The notes under the pieces are model-generated. The model had not been told where the DNA came from. It made no database searches and saw nothing but the letters and a program-made list of their open reading frames with translations. DNA of 64,000 nt from Anas platyrhynchos (taxonomy: Eukaryota > Chordata > Aves > Anseriformes > Anatidae): NCBI RefSeq assembly GCF_047663525.1, contig NC_092617.1, positions 4,158,501 to 4,222,500 on the forward strand, given 5' to 3'. Numbering within the stretch: the first letter of the stretch is position 1; each line of letters begins with the position of its first letter. Below, piece after piece: positions 54,100 to 63,496 of this stretch. Both the position numbers and the translations under genes were made by a program.

Positions 54100-54370
54100 T
54101 CCCTGGAGCTGATCAAGGTCATGGGCCCATCGGGCTATAAATAATTCACCTTTATGCTGCCAATCCAGGTCCACCTGAGCTACTTAGCAGCCTGATCTAC
54201 CTGCTGGTGGTTTGATCTAATTCAGTAGCCCGATTCTTGGGCACATGAGCATCTACGTGGCGTACCTTTACAGCCAGGGTCTCTACCCGAGCAGCAATAT
54301 CTTGCCACAATGCAGCAGCCCAGATGGGTTTGCCCCTACGCTGCCAGTTGTTTTGCTTCCATTGCTGTAA

Positions 54371-54990
54371 TCATCCCCACAGGGCATTTGCTACCATCCA
54401 TGAGTTGGTGTAGAGATAGAGAACTGGCCGTTTTTCTCGTTCAGCAATGTCTAAAGCCAGCTGAATGGCCTTCACTTCTGCAAACTGACTCAATTCACCT
54501 TCTCCCTCAGCAGCTTCTGCAACTCGTCGTGTAGGACTCCATACAGCAGCCTTCCATCTCCGATGCTTCCCCACAATACAACAGGACCCATCAGTGAACA
54601 GGGCATATTTCTTCTCATTCTCTGGTAACTGGTTGTACAGTGGGGCTTCTTCAGCACGACCCTCCTCCTCTGATGATGATGATATCCCTTTTGGGTCCTT
54701 GCCATATCCTCTTCTAAGATAGTCTATGCCAAGGATACATGGAGCATCTGGGCCAGTCACAATGCGGTGCTTTTCCCACTCATTCCCAGTCAGACTCACT
54801 TCAGCCTCCAATACAGTCAACTGCTGAGATCCTCCTGTCACTCCACAAATATAGATGGGCTCTGGTCCTTTATAGCTCGATGGCATTAGAGTACATTGTG
54901 CACCGGTGTCTACTAAAGCCTTATACTTCTGTGCGCATGATGTGCCAGGCCATCGAATCCACACAGTCCAATAAACTCGATTGTCCCTTT
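54371..54990 (-). pseudogene. Element D protease-RNase H deletion fusion
   Basis: An open frame with no ATG start. Protease reads ALVDTGAQCTLMPS (active-site Asp-Thr-Gly at about 54890), SGVTGGSQQLTVLE-like sequence and CILGIDYLRRGYG. After KDPKG the frame moves straight to RNase H (ALFTDGSC), so the RT core is gone in frame. RNase H keeps TDGS, FAEVKA and the third Asp region reads LYTNSW, where element A has LYTDSW. A catalytic Asp is therefore replaced by Asn. Inactive. Confidence 0.85.
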
Positions 54991-55369
54991 CCTCCCCCTG
55001 GCTGGAGGCAGGGCCCCCCTAATCCTGGTCAGAATCTTCTTCGTTTCTGTGTTTGAAGGACTGTCTGCTGGAAGTTGGAGCAGCAAACTTTTCGGAGAAT
55101 CCCTTTTTCCTGATTGTTTTCTTTTGCAACTCACGTACCCATGCCTCTAGGGTCGCGGTAGATTTTCCATCCCATTTTCTCATGTCCTCTCCATGGTCTC
55201 GTAAGTAAAACCACAGGGTGGCACGGGGTGAGTACCCACCATGTCATCTTCCTTGTGTGGATGAACGCCTACCCCTTATAGTTGAGACACTGCTTTGTAC
55301 AGGTGCAGAGGAGAATAATCTCTCTTCAAGTTGGTGGAACTCTTCAGAAAGTTTCTCCACAGCTGAGAC

Positions 55370-56278
55370 TCAGGCCTGTAAGGAAGTGGAGAGACTTTCT
55401 TCGTACTGCCGAAGTTGTTTAGCTACTTCATCCACTGTGGGTTCCTCATCCTCTTTCCAGGCCATTATTGCCAATGAGCTGGCATATGATGATGGTGCAC
55501 TCCGTACAAACTTCTGCCACATGGGTCGTGTACACCTGACTTCATCTGGATCTTTGGATGTTTGTCTGAGGTCTGGATCCTCATAAATCACTTCCCGTAT
55601 GGCTAATTCCCTCAGGTACTGGATTCCCTTCTCCATAGTGGTCCACTTGCCTGGTAGACATAAAAGTTCTTCCTTGAAGGGATACCTTTCCCTCACAGCT
55701 GAGAGGAGACGCCTCCAGAGGCTGGTGGATTGTGCTCCATCTGCAATTGCTTTGTCAATGCCGGCGTCTCGAGCAAGGGATCCCAGCCGCTTGGCTTCCC
55801 TGCCGTCTAATTCCACACGATTGGCTCCAGAGTCCCAGCACCGGAGCAGCCAGGTGACAAGCTGCTCACCTATACAGCGACCAAAATCTTTTCGCACATC
55901 TCGTAGCTCGCGCTCGTTTAGGCTTCGGGTAGTTACTGTTGATTTTTCGACATCCTCATCTTCCTCCTCCTGAATCCTTGATGGCCCAGCGTCGTCGTCA
56001 TCTTCGTCATCTCTATACTTAGATTTGGCAGAAGCCTTACCTGGATTGGCAGAAGACTCTCTGCGTTCTAAACGACCTGAATCTCTATACCATTTTTTCA
56101 CCTTCTCTACAGGGGCAGCTTGCACTGCTACTGCTCGTTTCTCTGACTTTGTTACAGGGTCTGCCACAGGGGTTGGAATACCCTCTGCGGGGGCAGCTTG
56201 CACTGCTACTGCTCGTTTCTCTGACCCCGTTACAGGGGTTTTAATACCCTCTGTAGGGTCAACTTGCACTGCTACAGC
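55370..56278 (-). pseudogene. Element D gag (ERVL-like capsid region)
   Basis: A frame open for about 300 codons but without its own ATG; it follows the TGA that ends the leader ORF, in the same frame. It contains repeats of VAVQxxPxEGIPTPV, a basic/acidic linker (KYRDDEDDDDAGPSR) and then a capsid region with LNERELRDVRKDFGR and TWLLRCWDSGANRVEL, matching avian ERVL-type Gag as I know it. It ends at 55370 in a stop. The C-terminal part to 55000 is broken by stops. Confidence 0.78.
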
Positions 56279-57496
56279 TCATTTCTCTGACCCCGTTACA
56301 GGGGTTGGAATACCCTCTGTAGGGTCAACTTGCACTGCTACAGATTGTTTCTCTGACACGGCCACAGGAGCTGGAGCGTCTGCAGGAGCTGGGATTGGAG
56401 TAGCGGCAGGAGCTGGAGCTGGAGCGGCTGCAGGAGCTGGAGATGGAGCAGTTGCAGGAGCTGGGATTGGAGTAGCGGCAGGAGCTGGGACTGGAGCGGC
56501 TGCAGGAACTGGATCTGGAGCGGCTGCAGGAGCTGGGACTGGAGCGGCTGCAGGAACCGGATCTGGAGCGGCTGCAGGAGCTGGGACTGGAGCGGCTGCA
56601 GGAACCGGAGCTGGAGCGGCTGCAGAATCCACCGTAGGGGTCACAGTGGCCGTTGGATCTGTCACAGGGCTTGGAGTGGCCGCAGGGTCTGTCACTAAGT
56701 TGATAGCAGTATCAATGGCAGCTCGATAGGCATGAGCCAGGCCCCAGCACGTTACAATGATTTGTGTTACTTTGGAACTGCCAGAATCATGACACCTTTT
56801 TTTCAAGCATTCTGCCAGGTTTTGAGGATTTTGCCATTGTTCAGGGGTGAATTTCCAACACACTGGGGGTGCCAACTGCTCTAGATGCCTGCCCATATCC
56901 ACCCATACTCCCTGGCACCCACAACTATACTGCCTCCGGGCAGATCTCCGGATGAGCTTCCTAAGTAGTTGTTTAACTTTAAGCAGAATCTGAAGTACAT
57001 TCAGGAGGCAGAACAACAAGACTATGGTGTTCTGAGTATCCCAAGAATATTCAATATCTTGGAGAGCTATTTTGACAAGCTCAGGGGATAAGAGGGTGGT
57101 GAAGGAGGAAGGCAGAGTGATCCAGGAGGATACAGGGGTAGTGAAGGAGAAAGGGAGAGTAATCAAGTAAGAAAAAATATCTTCCCCTTTCCCCTCCACA
57201 GATTGACTCTCTAATGGAGAAAAACAATAGGTATAATTGCTAATAGTTCCCAAGATACAGTTTCCAAAGTACAGAGTCCACGATGTTACTGAGTATAAAT
57301 ACCAAGTTAGAGTCATGACCAGATATCTTATCGTCTCATAAGCCATTGCTATAACACTCAGTACCATAATGATCTGAAACCAGGGCCCGGAGAGGATAAA
57401 CAACACTACAGAGAGCAAATACGGAAAATAATGTACTATAATACTCAATTTGGAAAACAGGCGCAGCAGAGTTGAGATTAAAGCAATCAGCATCAT
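56279..57496 (-). CDS. Element D leader protein with Pro-Ala repeat
   Basis: A 405-codon ORF from an ATG-ATG pair. Putative membrane helices lie near residues 5-50 and 60-85, followed by another at about 150-170 (IVLLFCLLNVLQILLKV). A Trp/Pro-rich middle (VCWKFTPEQWQN, SSKVTQIIVTCWGLAHAYRA) precedes a Pro-Ala tract of about 100 residues (56395-56630) built of 8-residue units. It ends GSEK-TGA, and the gag frame continues directly. The first ~225 residues match element A. I know of no assigned function; a membrane-targeting leader of Gag is one possibility. Any coding role is inferred from frame retention. Confidence 0.75.
   Translation of the reverse strand: MMLIALISTLLRLFSKLSIIVHYFPYLLSVVLFILSGPWFQIIMVLSVIAMAYETIRYLVMTLTWYLYSVTSWTLYFGNCILGTISNYTYCFSPLESQSVEGKGEDIFSYLITLPFSFTTPVSSWITLPSSFTTLLSPELVKIALQDIEYSWDTQNTIVLLFCLLNVLQILLKVKQLLRKLIRRSARRQYSCGCQGVWVDMGRHLEQLAPPVCWKFTPEQWQNPQNLAECLKKRCHDSGSSKVTQIIVTCWGLAHAYRAAIDTAINLVTDPAATPSPVTDPTATVTPTVDSAAAPAPVPAAAPVPAPAAAPDPVPAAAPVPAPAAAPDPVPAAAPVPAPAATPIPAPATAPSPAPAAAPAPAPAATPIPAPADAPAPVAVSEKQSVAVQVDPTEGIPTPVTGSEK
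56395..56630 (-). repeat. 24-bp tandem repeat coding Pro-Ala units
   Basis: About ten units of 24 bp such as GAGCGGCTGCAGGAACTGG on the plus strand, coding PVPAAAPx or PAPAAAPx on the minus strand. The unit length is a multiple of three, so the frame is preserved. Plus-strand open frames (Gly-Ala-rich) are shadows. Confidence 0.88.
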
Positions 57497-57584
57497 GACA
57501 GGTGACTATTAAGCAGGTCTAATCCTTACACCAATTTTAGTTTAACACACTCTGATCAGATCTGCCGTTATCTCAACCTTTCGA

Positions 57585-57602
57585 GCCCCACGTTGGGCGC
57601 CA
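57585..57602 (-). other. Primer-binding site of element D, tRNA-Lys type
   Basis: Minus strand TGGCGCCCAACGTGGGGC, the same as in element A. Confidence 0.82.
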
Positions 57603-57609
57603 AAAAGAC

Positions 57610-58194
57610 TGTCGTGGTTTAACCCGGCTGGCAGCTAAACACCACGCAGCCGTTCGCTCCCCCTCCCCCTCCCTCTCTGGGACGGGGGAGAGAAATGGAA
57701 AGTGAAGCCCGTGAGTTGAGATAAAGACAGTTTAATAAGACAGGAAAATAATAATAACAATAATAATAATAATAATGATACAATGTTGATAATACGAAAG
57801 TAATAATAGTATGTACAAACAAGTGATGCACAATGCAATTGCTCACCACTTGCTGACCGATGCCCAGCCTAACCCCGAGCAGTCTGGCCCCCTCCCCCCG
57901 GCTAGCCACTCCTATATATTGTTTAGCATGACTTCAGATGGTATGGAATACACCTTTGGCTAGTTTGGGTCACCTGTCCTGGGTCTGTCCCCTCCCAGCT
58001 CTTACTGCACCCCCAGCCTGCCCATTGGCAGGACAGAGCAAAAGGCTGAGATGTCCTTGGCTTAGTATAAGCACTGCTGTGCAACAATTAAAGTATCGGG
58101 GTGTTATCAGCACTCTTCTCATCCTAAGCCAAAACACAGCATTCCACCAGTTACTAGGAAGAAAATTAATTCTGTGCTAACTGAAACCAGGACA
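57610..58194 (-). repeat. Element D 5' LTR (585 bp)
   Basis: TGTCCTGGTTTCAG...TTAAACCACGACA. Compared with element A the CRE is TGAAGTCA and the TTA-rich tract is shorter. Confidence 0.9.
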
Positions 58195-58775
58195 GACCAG
58201 CAGGGCTAGGGAGGTGATCGTCCCCCTGTACTCGGCTCTGGTGAGGCCGCACCTCGAGTACTCTGTTCAGTTTTGGGCCCCTCGCTACAAGAAGGACATC
58301 GAGGTGCTAAAGCGGGTCCGAAGAAGGGCGACGAAGCTGGTGAGGGGCCTGGAGAACAAGTCCTACAAGGAGCGGCTGAAGGATCTGGGCTTGTTCAGCC
58401 TGGAGAAGAGGAGGCTCAGGGGCGACCTTATCACTCTCTACAGATACCTCAAAGGAGGCTGTAGAGAGGTGGGGGTTGGCCTGTTCTCCCACGTGCCTGG
58501 TGACAGGACGAGGGGGAATGGGCTTAAGTTGTGCCATGGGAGTTTTAGGTTAGATGTTAGGAAGAACTTCTTTACCGAAACGGTTGTTAGACACTGGAAC
58601 AGGCTGCCCAGGGAGGTGGTGGAGTCACCATCCCTGGAAGTCTTTAAAAGACGTTTAGATGTAGAGCTTAGGGATATGGTTTAGTGGGGACTGTTAGCGT
58701 TAGGTCAGAGGTTGGACTCGATGATCTTGAGGTCTCTTCCAACCTAGAAATTCTGTGATTCTGTGATTCTGTGAA
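58195..58775 (+). mobile_element. CR1 LINE 3' fragment abutting element D
   Basis: Open frame 58214-58684 for the C terminus of ORF2 ([17 protein letters not shown]), then a 3' UTR ending in ATTCTGTG units at about 58752-58775. It is close to the CR1 at 25912-26905. Element D split it: the 5' part should lie beyond D but has been lost. Confidence 0.9.
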
Positions 58776-58854
58776 GAGAATGGAAAGCTGCCAGGTTCCA
58801 CCTCTTCTGTGCTTCCTTCTCATTCATGCTGTCAGTTTGTCTGGAGCTGTGTCC

Positions 58855-59107
58855 TGAATGTTATGGGGCTGTGCAAGTCAAAATTAGAAGGGCCAAAGCC
58901 AAGCTGGAGCTCAATCTGTCTGTGACTCTCAAAGGCAATGAAAAACCATTTATAAAAATACTATAAATAAAGGAGGGTTAAGGAGAACCATCATCCTTTA
59001 TTAGATATGTGGGAAATCTGGCAAAGATCTCGAGATAACGTAAAGGCTAAGGTACTTAATGCCTTCTTTGCCTCTGACTAGATCAGCGAGACCAGTTGTT
59101 CCGCTGG
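58855..59107 (+). mobile_element. CR1 ORF2 fragment
   Basis: Matches 19225-19505 and 48905-49185 (GTTATGGGGCTGTGCAAGTC; later GTACTTAATGCCTTCTTTGCC). It joins block 1 at the same point. Confidence 0.6.
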
Positions 59108-59725
59108 ACATTTCTTCCTCCTCAAGGCCATTGACAATATTCCTGGGCACACATTGTGGCAAGTTTTTCTCTCCTGCTCTTTCCTACTACCACAGAAAGC
59201 TCCATCAAGGTGGAAAACACTCCTGAAGTAGGCATCCCAACCCAGCAGGCTACTTGCGGCCTCTCAGCCAACCAGACACAAGTCACCTCAGCAGAACCTT
59301 CCAAGCCAGGGGCCTGCTGCTGGCCTTGCAGCTTCTTGTGGAGACACAGCCAAGCCTTGTGCCTGTTGCTGTGCAGTCCTGGACTCAAGCAGAAGGGACA
59401 GGACAACCCATATGGGGCCTTCTTTTTGCCTGGGTCCTCCTGGGTTTGGAGGCAGAGGGGATCCCCCAGTCAGCATGCCAAGCAGGTGCCTTCTGCTGGC
59501 CTAGCAGGACAACTGCCAGATGTCAGCCCAAAAGTGCAGCTCCCAGGGAGAAGTCAAGGGTGACCTGCCACCTCCAGATACAAGTGACCTCCCAGTCCCT
59601 TTCTGTGACACGTTCCTGCTGCTGCCCTATCAAGTGCAGAGACAGAAGTGACCTCACAGTCCCTGCCACAGTCACATTCCTGCTGCTGGGGTAGGAGATC
59701 CTGAGGTAGAGCTAACCTCTCTCTA
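59108..59725 (+). repeat. Duplicated block 1, copy 7
   Basis: A full copy with 64-bp repeat units at about 59577-59690 (AAGTGACCTCCCAGTCCC, then AAGTGACCTCACAGTCCC). Confidence 0.75.
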
Positions 59726-60380
59726 GTCCCCTACAGACTGGGACTTACCTTTCTGGTTTAGAGAGTAAACAAAGTTTTAGTTGGAAGGTTTGCTGTTCTG
59801 TTTGTGGTGTCAGGTGTTTGGTTAGGGTATGGGCAAGCATTATGGCTTAGGGTTTTGTTTAGGTCTGGGAAGAAGTCTTGGGATAAATAGAGCATTTAAT
59901 GTTAGTGTTAAGGGCAGGGATTAGGGTGAGCAAGAGAGGAAATGTAAGGGATAGGGGCTACGGGCTGAGTTTTTCTTGAGGTGATATTTTGAGTTCTGCT
60001 TTACAATAGTGGATTCCTGTCAGCATGTTGGACTAACGTTTAGGTTGGGGATTATTGTTATTGTTTAAAGGCGTAACAAGACTGAAGTCAGTGTTACAGC
60101 AGCATCAATATTGCATGAACCCTCTTACCTCTACAAAGGTAAGCTTCCGAGCTCCTCTTCCCTTCTTCTTCCCTTCCCCAAATCTCACATTTCTCCTGGC
60201 CATGCTATTCCTGACCTCCCCTTATCAGTCATCTAACTGGGGTCAGCTTTCTGATGGTTGTCATTATATCAGAGCACTTGTCTCACCTCTGTTGGCTACA
60301 CTATTCTGTAGTATTAGAATACTCAATACTCTGTTGGCTATTTTTTTCGATTACTCACAAAGCCTCCTGTGGGAATTGCT
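59725..60380 (+). repeat. Duplicated block 2, copy 6
   Basis: Close to 11671-12360 (GTTAGGGTATGGGCAAGC, CATGAACCCTC near 60113). Confidence 0.65.
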
Positions 60381-60384
60381 AGGG

Positions 60385-60900
60385 CAGATAAATGGAAGCC
60401 ATGATTACAGAGAGGCAAAGGCACTGTGCTGAGAAAATCACTGTTAATTTTGGTGAATCAGAAAGTGAAGGCCTGACCCCAGCCACTGGGAGGGGAGATC
60501 CTGCACCCCCGGCATCCCCATGTCTCACTCTTTCTGGGGTCTGTGGGGTGGGGGTGATGCCCACAATATCATGTGAAGGACAATTGTATGACACCTTCCA
60601 GTGTTTGTGAAGGGTTGAAAGGAGGATACACGGCCCCAATGCCATGAGTAAAAGACGTCTCCTTATAAGCCATGGCCAAGGGGACAAAGTTGTCAGTGCT
60701 GCTGCAGCCTTCCATTCTTGTCAGAGCCCTCTGCCTTCTCCTCTGCACGCTTTCCTGTGCTGTCTCACACTTCCCTGAAGGCTGCAGACAGACACATTTC
60801 TTCCCCCATCCTTGTTCTCACTCTGCTGTTCCCATGATTTCACTGCTGCCTCTCCACTCTCACCAGCTGTTCCTTCAAACACAAGGCCATGGGCTGATCC
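60385..60900 (+). repeat. Duplicated block 3, copy 7 (uninterrupted)
   Basis: Collinear with 12365-12640 and then 17124-17158. It runs without a break through CCAATGCCATGAGTAAAAGA and CCATGGCCAAGGGGACAAAG, so it is the empty reference for the insertions at 12640-17123. Confidence 0.7.
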
Positions 60901-61019
60901 AAACTCCCTCTGGGTGACCTCTGGACCTACTGCACAAGTGCCAGTGCCTCACCTCCAAGTCAAGAATTTCATCTGACTATCGGATCTAAATCTACCCTCT
61001 TGAAGTTTAAAACCATTCC

Positions 61020-62060
61020 GCTTGTTCTATGATAGAGTCATTGAAATCATAAAAGCACAAATTTGGAAAGGACCTACAAGACCATTTAGTCCAACCTTCC
61101 TATCACTAATACTACCCACTAAGCCACTAAGCCATATCTCCTAGCACCTTGTCCTGGTGCTTCTTGAACACTGAGGGTCGGTGATTCCACCACCTCCCTG
61201 AGCAGACCATTCCAGTTCCCGACTACTCTTTGAGAGAAAAAGGTTTTCGTGATATCTAATCTAAATCTCCCCTGGCACAACTTGTGGCCATTTCCTCAAG
61301 TCCTATCATTAGTTATCTGAGGGAAGAGGCCAACCCCGCCTCATCACAACCTCTCTTCAGGAAGTTGTAGAGTGCAATGAGGTCTCCCCTGAGCTTCCTC
61401 TTCGCCAAAGTTAATAATCTCAATTCCTTCAGCCACTCCTCTTAAGACCTGTGCTCCAGCCCCCTCAACAGTTTGGTTTCCCTTCTCTGGACATGTTCCA
61501 GGACCTCGATGTCCTTCTTGTAACGAGGGGCCAAAAACTAAACTGTGTATTAGAGGTGCGGCCTCACCAGAGCCAAGTACACGGGGACAATCACTTCCGT
61601 AGCCCTACTGGCCACACTGCTTTTATACAAGCCAGGATGCCCTTGGCCTTCTTGGCCACCTGAGCACACAGCTGGCTCATGTTCAGCCGAGCATCCATCA
61701 ACACTCCCAGGTCCTTTTGCTCTTCACAATCCTCTAGTCACTGTGTCCCAAGCCCATAGCGTTGCATGGAGTCATTGTGGCCAAAGTGCAGGACCCTGCA
61801 CTTGGCCTTGTTGAACCTCATCCCATTCACCTTAGCTCAGCAATCCAGCCTATCCAGGTCCCTCTGAAGGGCCACCCTACCCTCATGCGGATCGTCACTA
61901 CCTCCCAACTTGGTGTCATCTGTAGACTTAGTGAGGGTACACTCAATCCCCTCATCTAGGTCATCAAAAAAGACTTTAAACAAGATAGGTCCCAGTACCG
62001 ACCCATGGGGGACACCACGTGTAACAGGATGCCAGCTGGACTAACCAAAAATCTTGGTTA
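61020..62060 (-). mobile_element. CR1 LINE fragment, decayed
   Basis: Inverted: the 3' UTR-like start (AAGGACCTACAAGACCATTT), then the region equivalent to the ORF2 C terminus with many stops, up to CCCATGGGGGACACCACGTG, the VPQGS region of RT. Confidence 0.85.
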
Positions 62061-62139
62061 AAATCTCTGAGGAGAGACATTATGGGCTTCAGAAGGACAG
62101 TGTGATTCTGTGTGACAATGGTAGCAGTGTCACAGATAA

Positions 62140-62480
62140 TCATAGAAGCACGGGATCATAGAATGGTTTGGGTTGGAAGGGATCTTAAAGATCCCTTTAT
62201 TCCAACCATCCTCCTACTAGACCTGGTTGCTCAAAACTCATTCCAACCTCTCTTTGAACACTTCCAGGGATGGGACATTCACAGCTTTTCCAGGAAAGCT
62301 GTTCCAGTGCCTCACCATCCTAAGAGGAAAGAATTTCTTCCATATATCTAATTTAAATCTGCCCTCTTCTAGTTTAAAGTAATTTCTCCTTGTCCCATCA
62401 CTACACTTCTAGACAGACTGCCTCCCCAACTTTCCCGTAGGTCCTCTCTAAGTACTGGAAGGTTGCTCTAAGGTTTCTCC
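62140..62480 (-). mobile_element. CR1 3' fragment
   Basis: Inverted GGTTTGGGTTGGAAGGGATC at its left end and GGAAGAAATTCTTTCCTCTT in the middle (minus strand): another CR1 3' end, next to the previous one. Confidence 0.82.
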
Positions 62481-62489
62481 GGTACTAAG

Positions 62490-62725
62490 TATCACAGAAT
62501 CACACACAGAATCACAGAATTTCTAGGTTGGAAGAGACCTCAAGATCATCGAGTCCAACCTCTAACCTAACAATAACAGTCCCCACTAAACCATATCCCT
62601 AAGCTCTACATCTAAACGTCTAAGTAGTACCAGTTCTCTCAGCACACCTTCATAGCAGAAGTGCTCCAGCCCCTTGATCGTCTTTGTGGCCCTCCTCTGG
62701 ACCTCTTCAAATAATTCCATGTACT
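62490..62725 (-). mobile_element. CR1 3' fragment
   Basis: Begins (inverted) with CAGAATCACAGAATTTCTAG, the terminal ATTCTGTG units, and extends to about 62725. Two CR1 subfamilies may be joined near 62625. Confidence 0.82.
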
Positions 62726-62734
62726 CGAACTGCC

Positions 62735-63496
62735 GTGTTAAACCACAAAAGTCTTTTTGGCACACGGTGTGGGGCACAAAGGGTTGAGATAAGGACAGAT
62801 CTTACCACAGAGTGCTAAAGTTAAATTGTTATAAGCATTAGACCAGTTTAATAGTTGCTGATCACAAGGTCGACATTTTGGGTCTCAGGTCTGTTGGGCT
62901 TTCATTCAGAAATGAGTTGTATAGCACATTACTTACTGCCTGTGTTCCCATTGTGCTGTTTATCATTTTTGGGTCTGGTTTAAAGATATTTTGCTATGTT
63001 GTGTAACACTACCTTATGAGTCTATAAAATTACTGGTCATGTGACAAATCTGTTCTTTGTACTGAGCATTGCCATCACATCCATTCCTCAGGAACCATTA
63101 CTCAGTAACTTAAGAATTACAGGCTTGACCTTTTTGCTTTAGGGAGCCAATCTAGGAGAGGAAAAGGGAGGGACACCTCCACTTCTTCACCTCCCCCTTC
63201 TCCTCCAGGCTAATTACACTACCTCTACAAAGCTTAGAATATCCATGGGATGGTCCTATTGTTATGTCTCCTGAATGTGTTTCAACTGTTGTTTAAGGAT
63301 AAACAACTCGTGAAGAACGCCCTCCAGAGACCTGCCCCAAGGCCGGAAAGTGAGGAGTAGCAGGGAGTATGAGAAGATCTGGGCAGGCACCTAGAGCAGT
63401 GGGCACCTCCAGTGCTTTGGAACTTCCCTTCTGAGCATGTGCAGAATCCTTAAAAACTGCAGAAGTGCTTGAAAAGGAGGGGTTATCACCTTGGCA
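62735..63496 (+). mobile_element. Element F: ERVL-like leader remnant
   Basis: Starts with the LTR end GTGTTAAACCACAAAAG, a decayed primer-binding site (GGCACACGGTGTGGGGC near 62759) and the untranslated leader (GGTTGAGATAAGGACAG). A heavily mutated leader ORF region follows to 63496, where another LTR cuts it. Nearly all of the LTR is absent. The oldest of the four copies. Confidence 0.7.

Larger units (their letters stand above)
54117..58194 (-). mobile_element. Element D: ERVL-like provirus truncated in pol
   Basis: On the minus strand: 5' LTR (57610-58194, 585 bp), primer-binding site (57585-57602), leader ORF, gag, protease and RNase H. It breaks off at the RNase H/integrase border and joins CR1 bases at 54116. 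The RT core has been deleted between protease and RNase H, integrase is lost and there is no 3' LTR. The 5' LTR abuts a CR1 element at GACCA (58195-58199), the presumed target site. Confidence 0.9.

Noticed and set aside
52412-54140. Plus-strand ORFs over element C, including a 245-codon frame
   Set aside because: Antisense to the gag frame and LTRs. The minus strand has the primer-binding site, polypurine tract and gag.
56025-56729. Gly-Ala-rich plus-strand ORF of 234 codons
   Set aside because: Antisense shadow of the Pro-Ala repeat in the element D leader.
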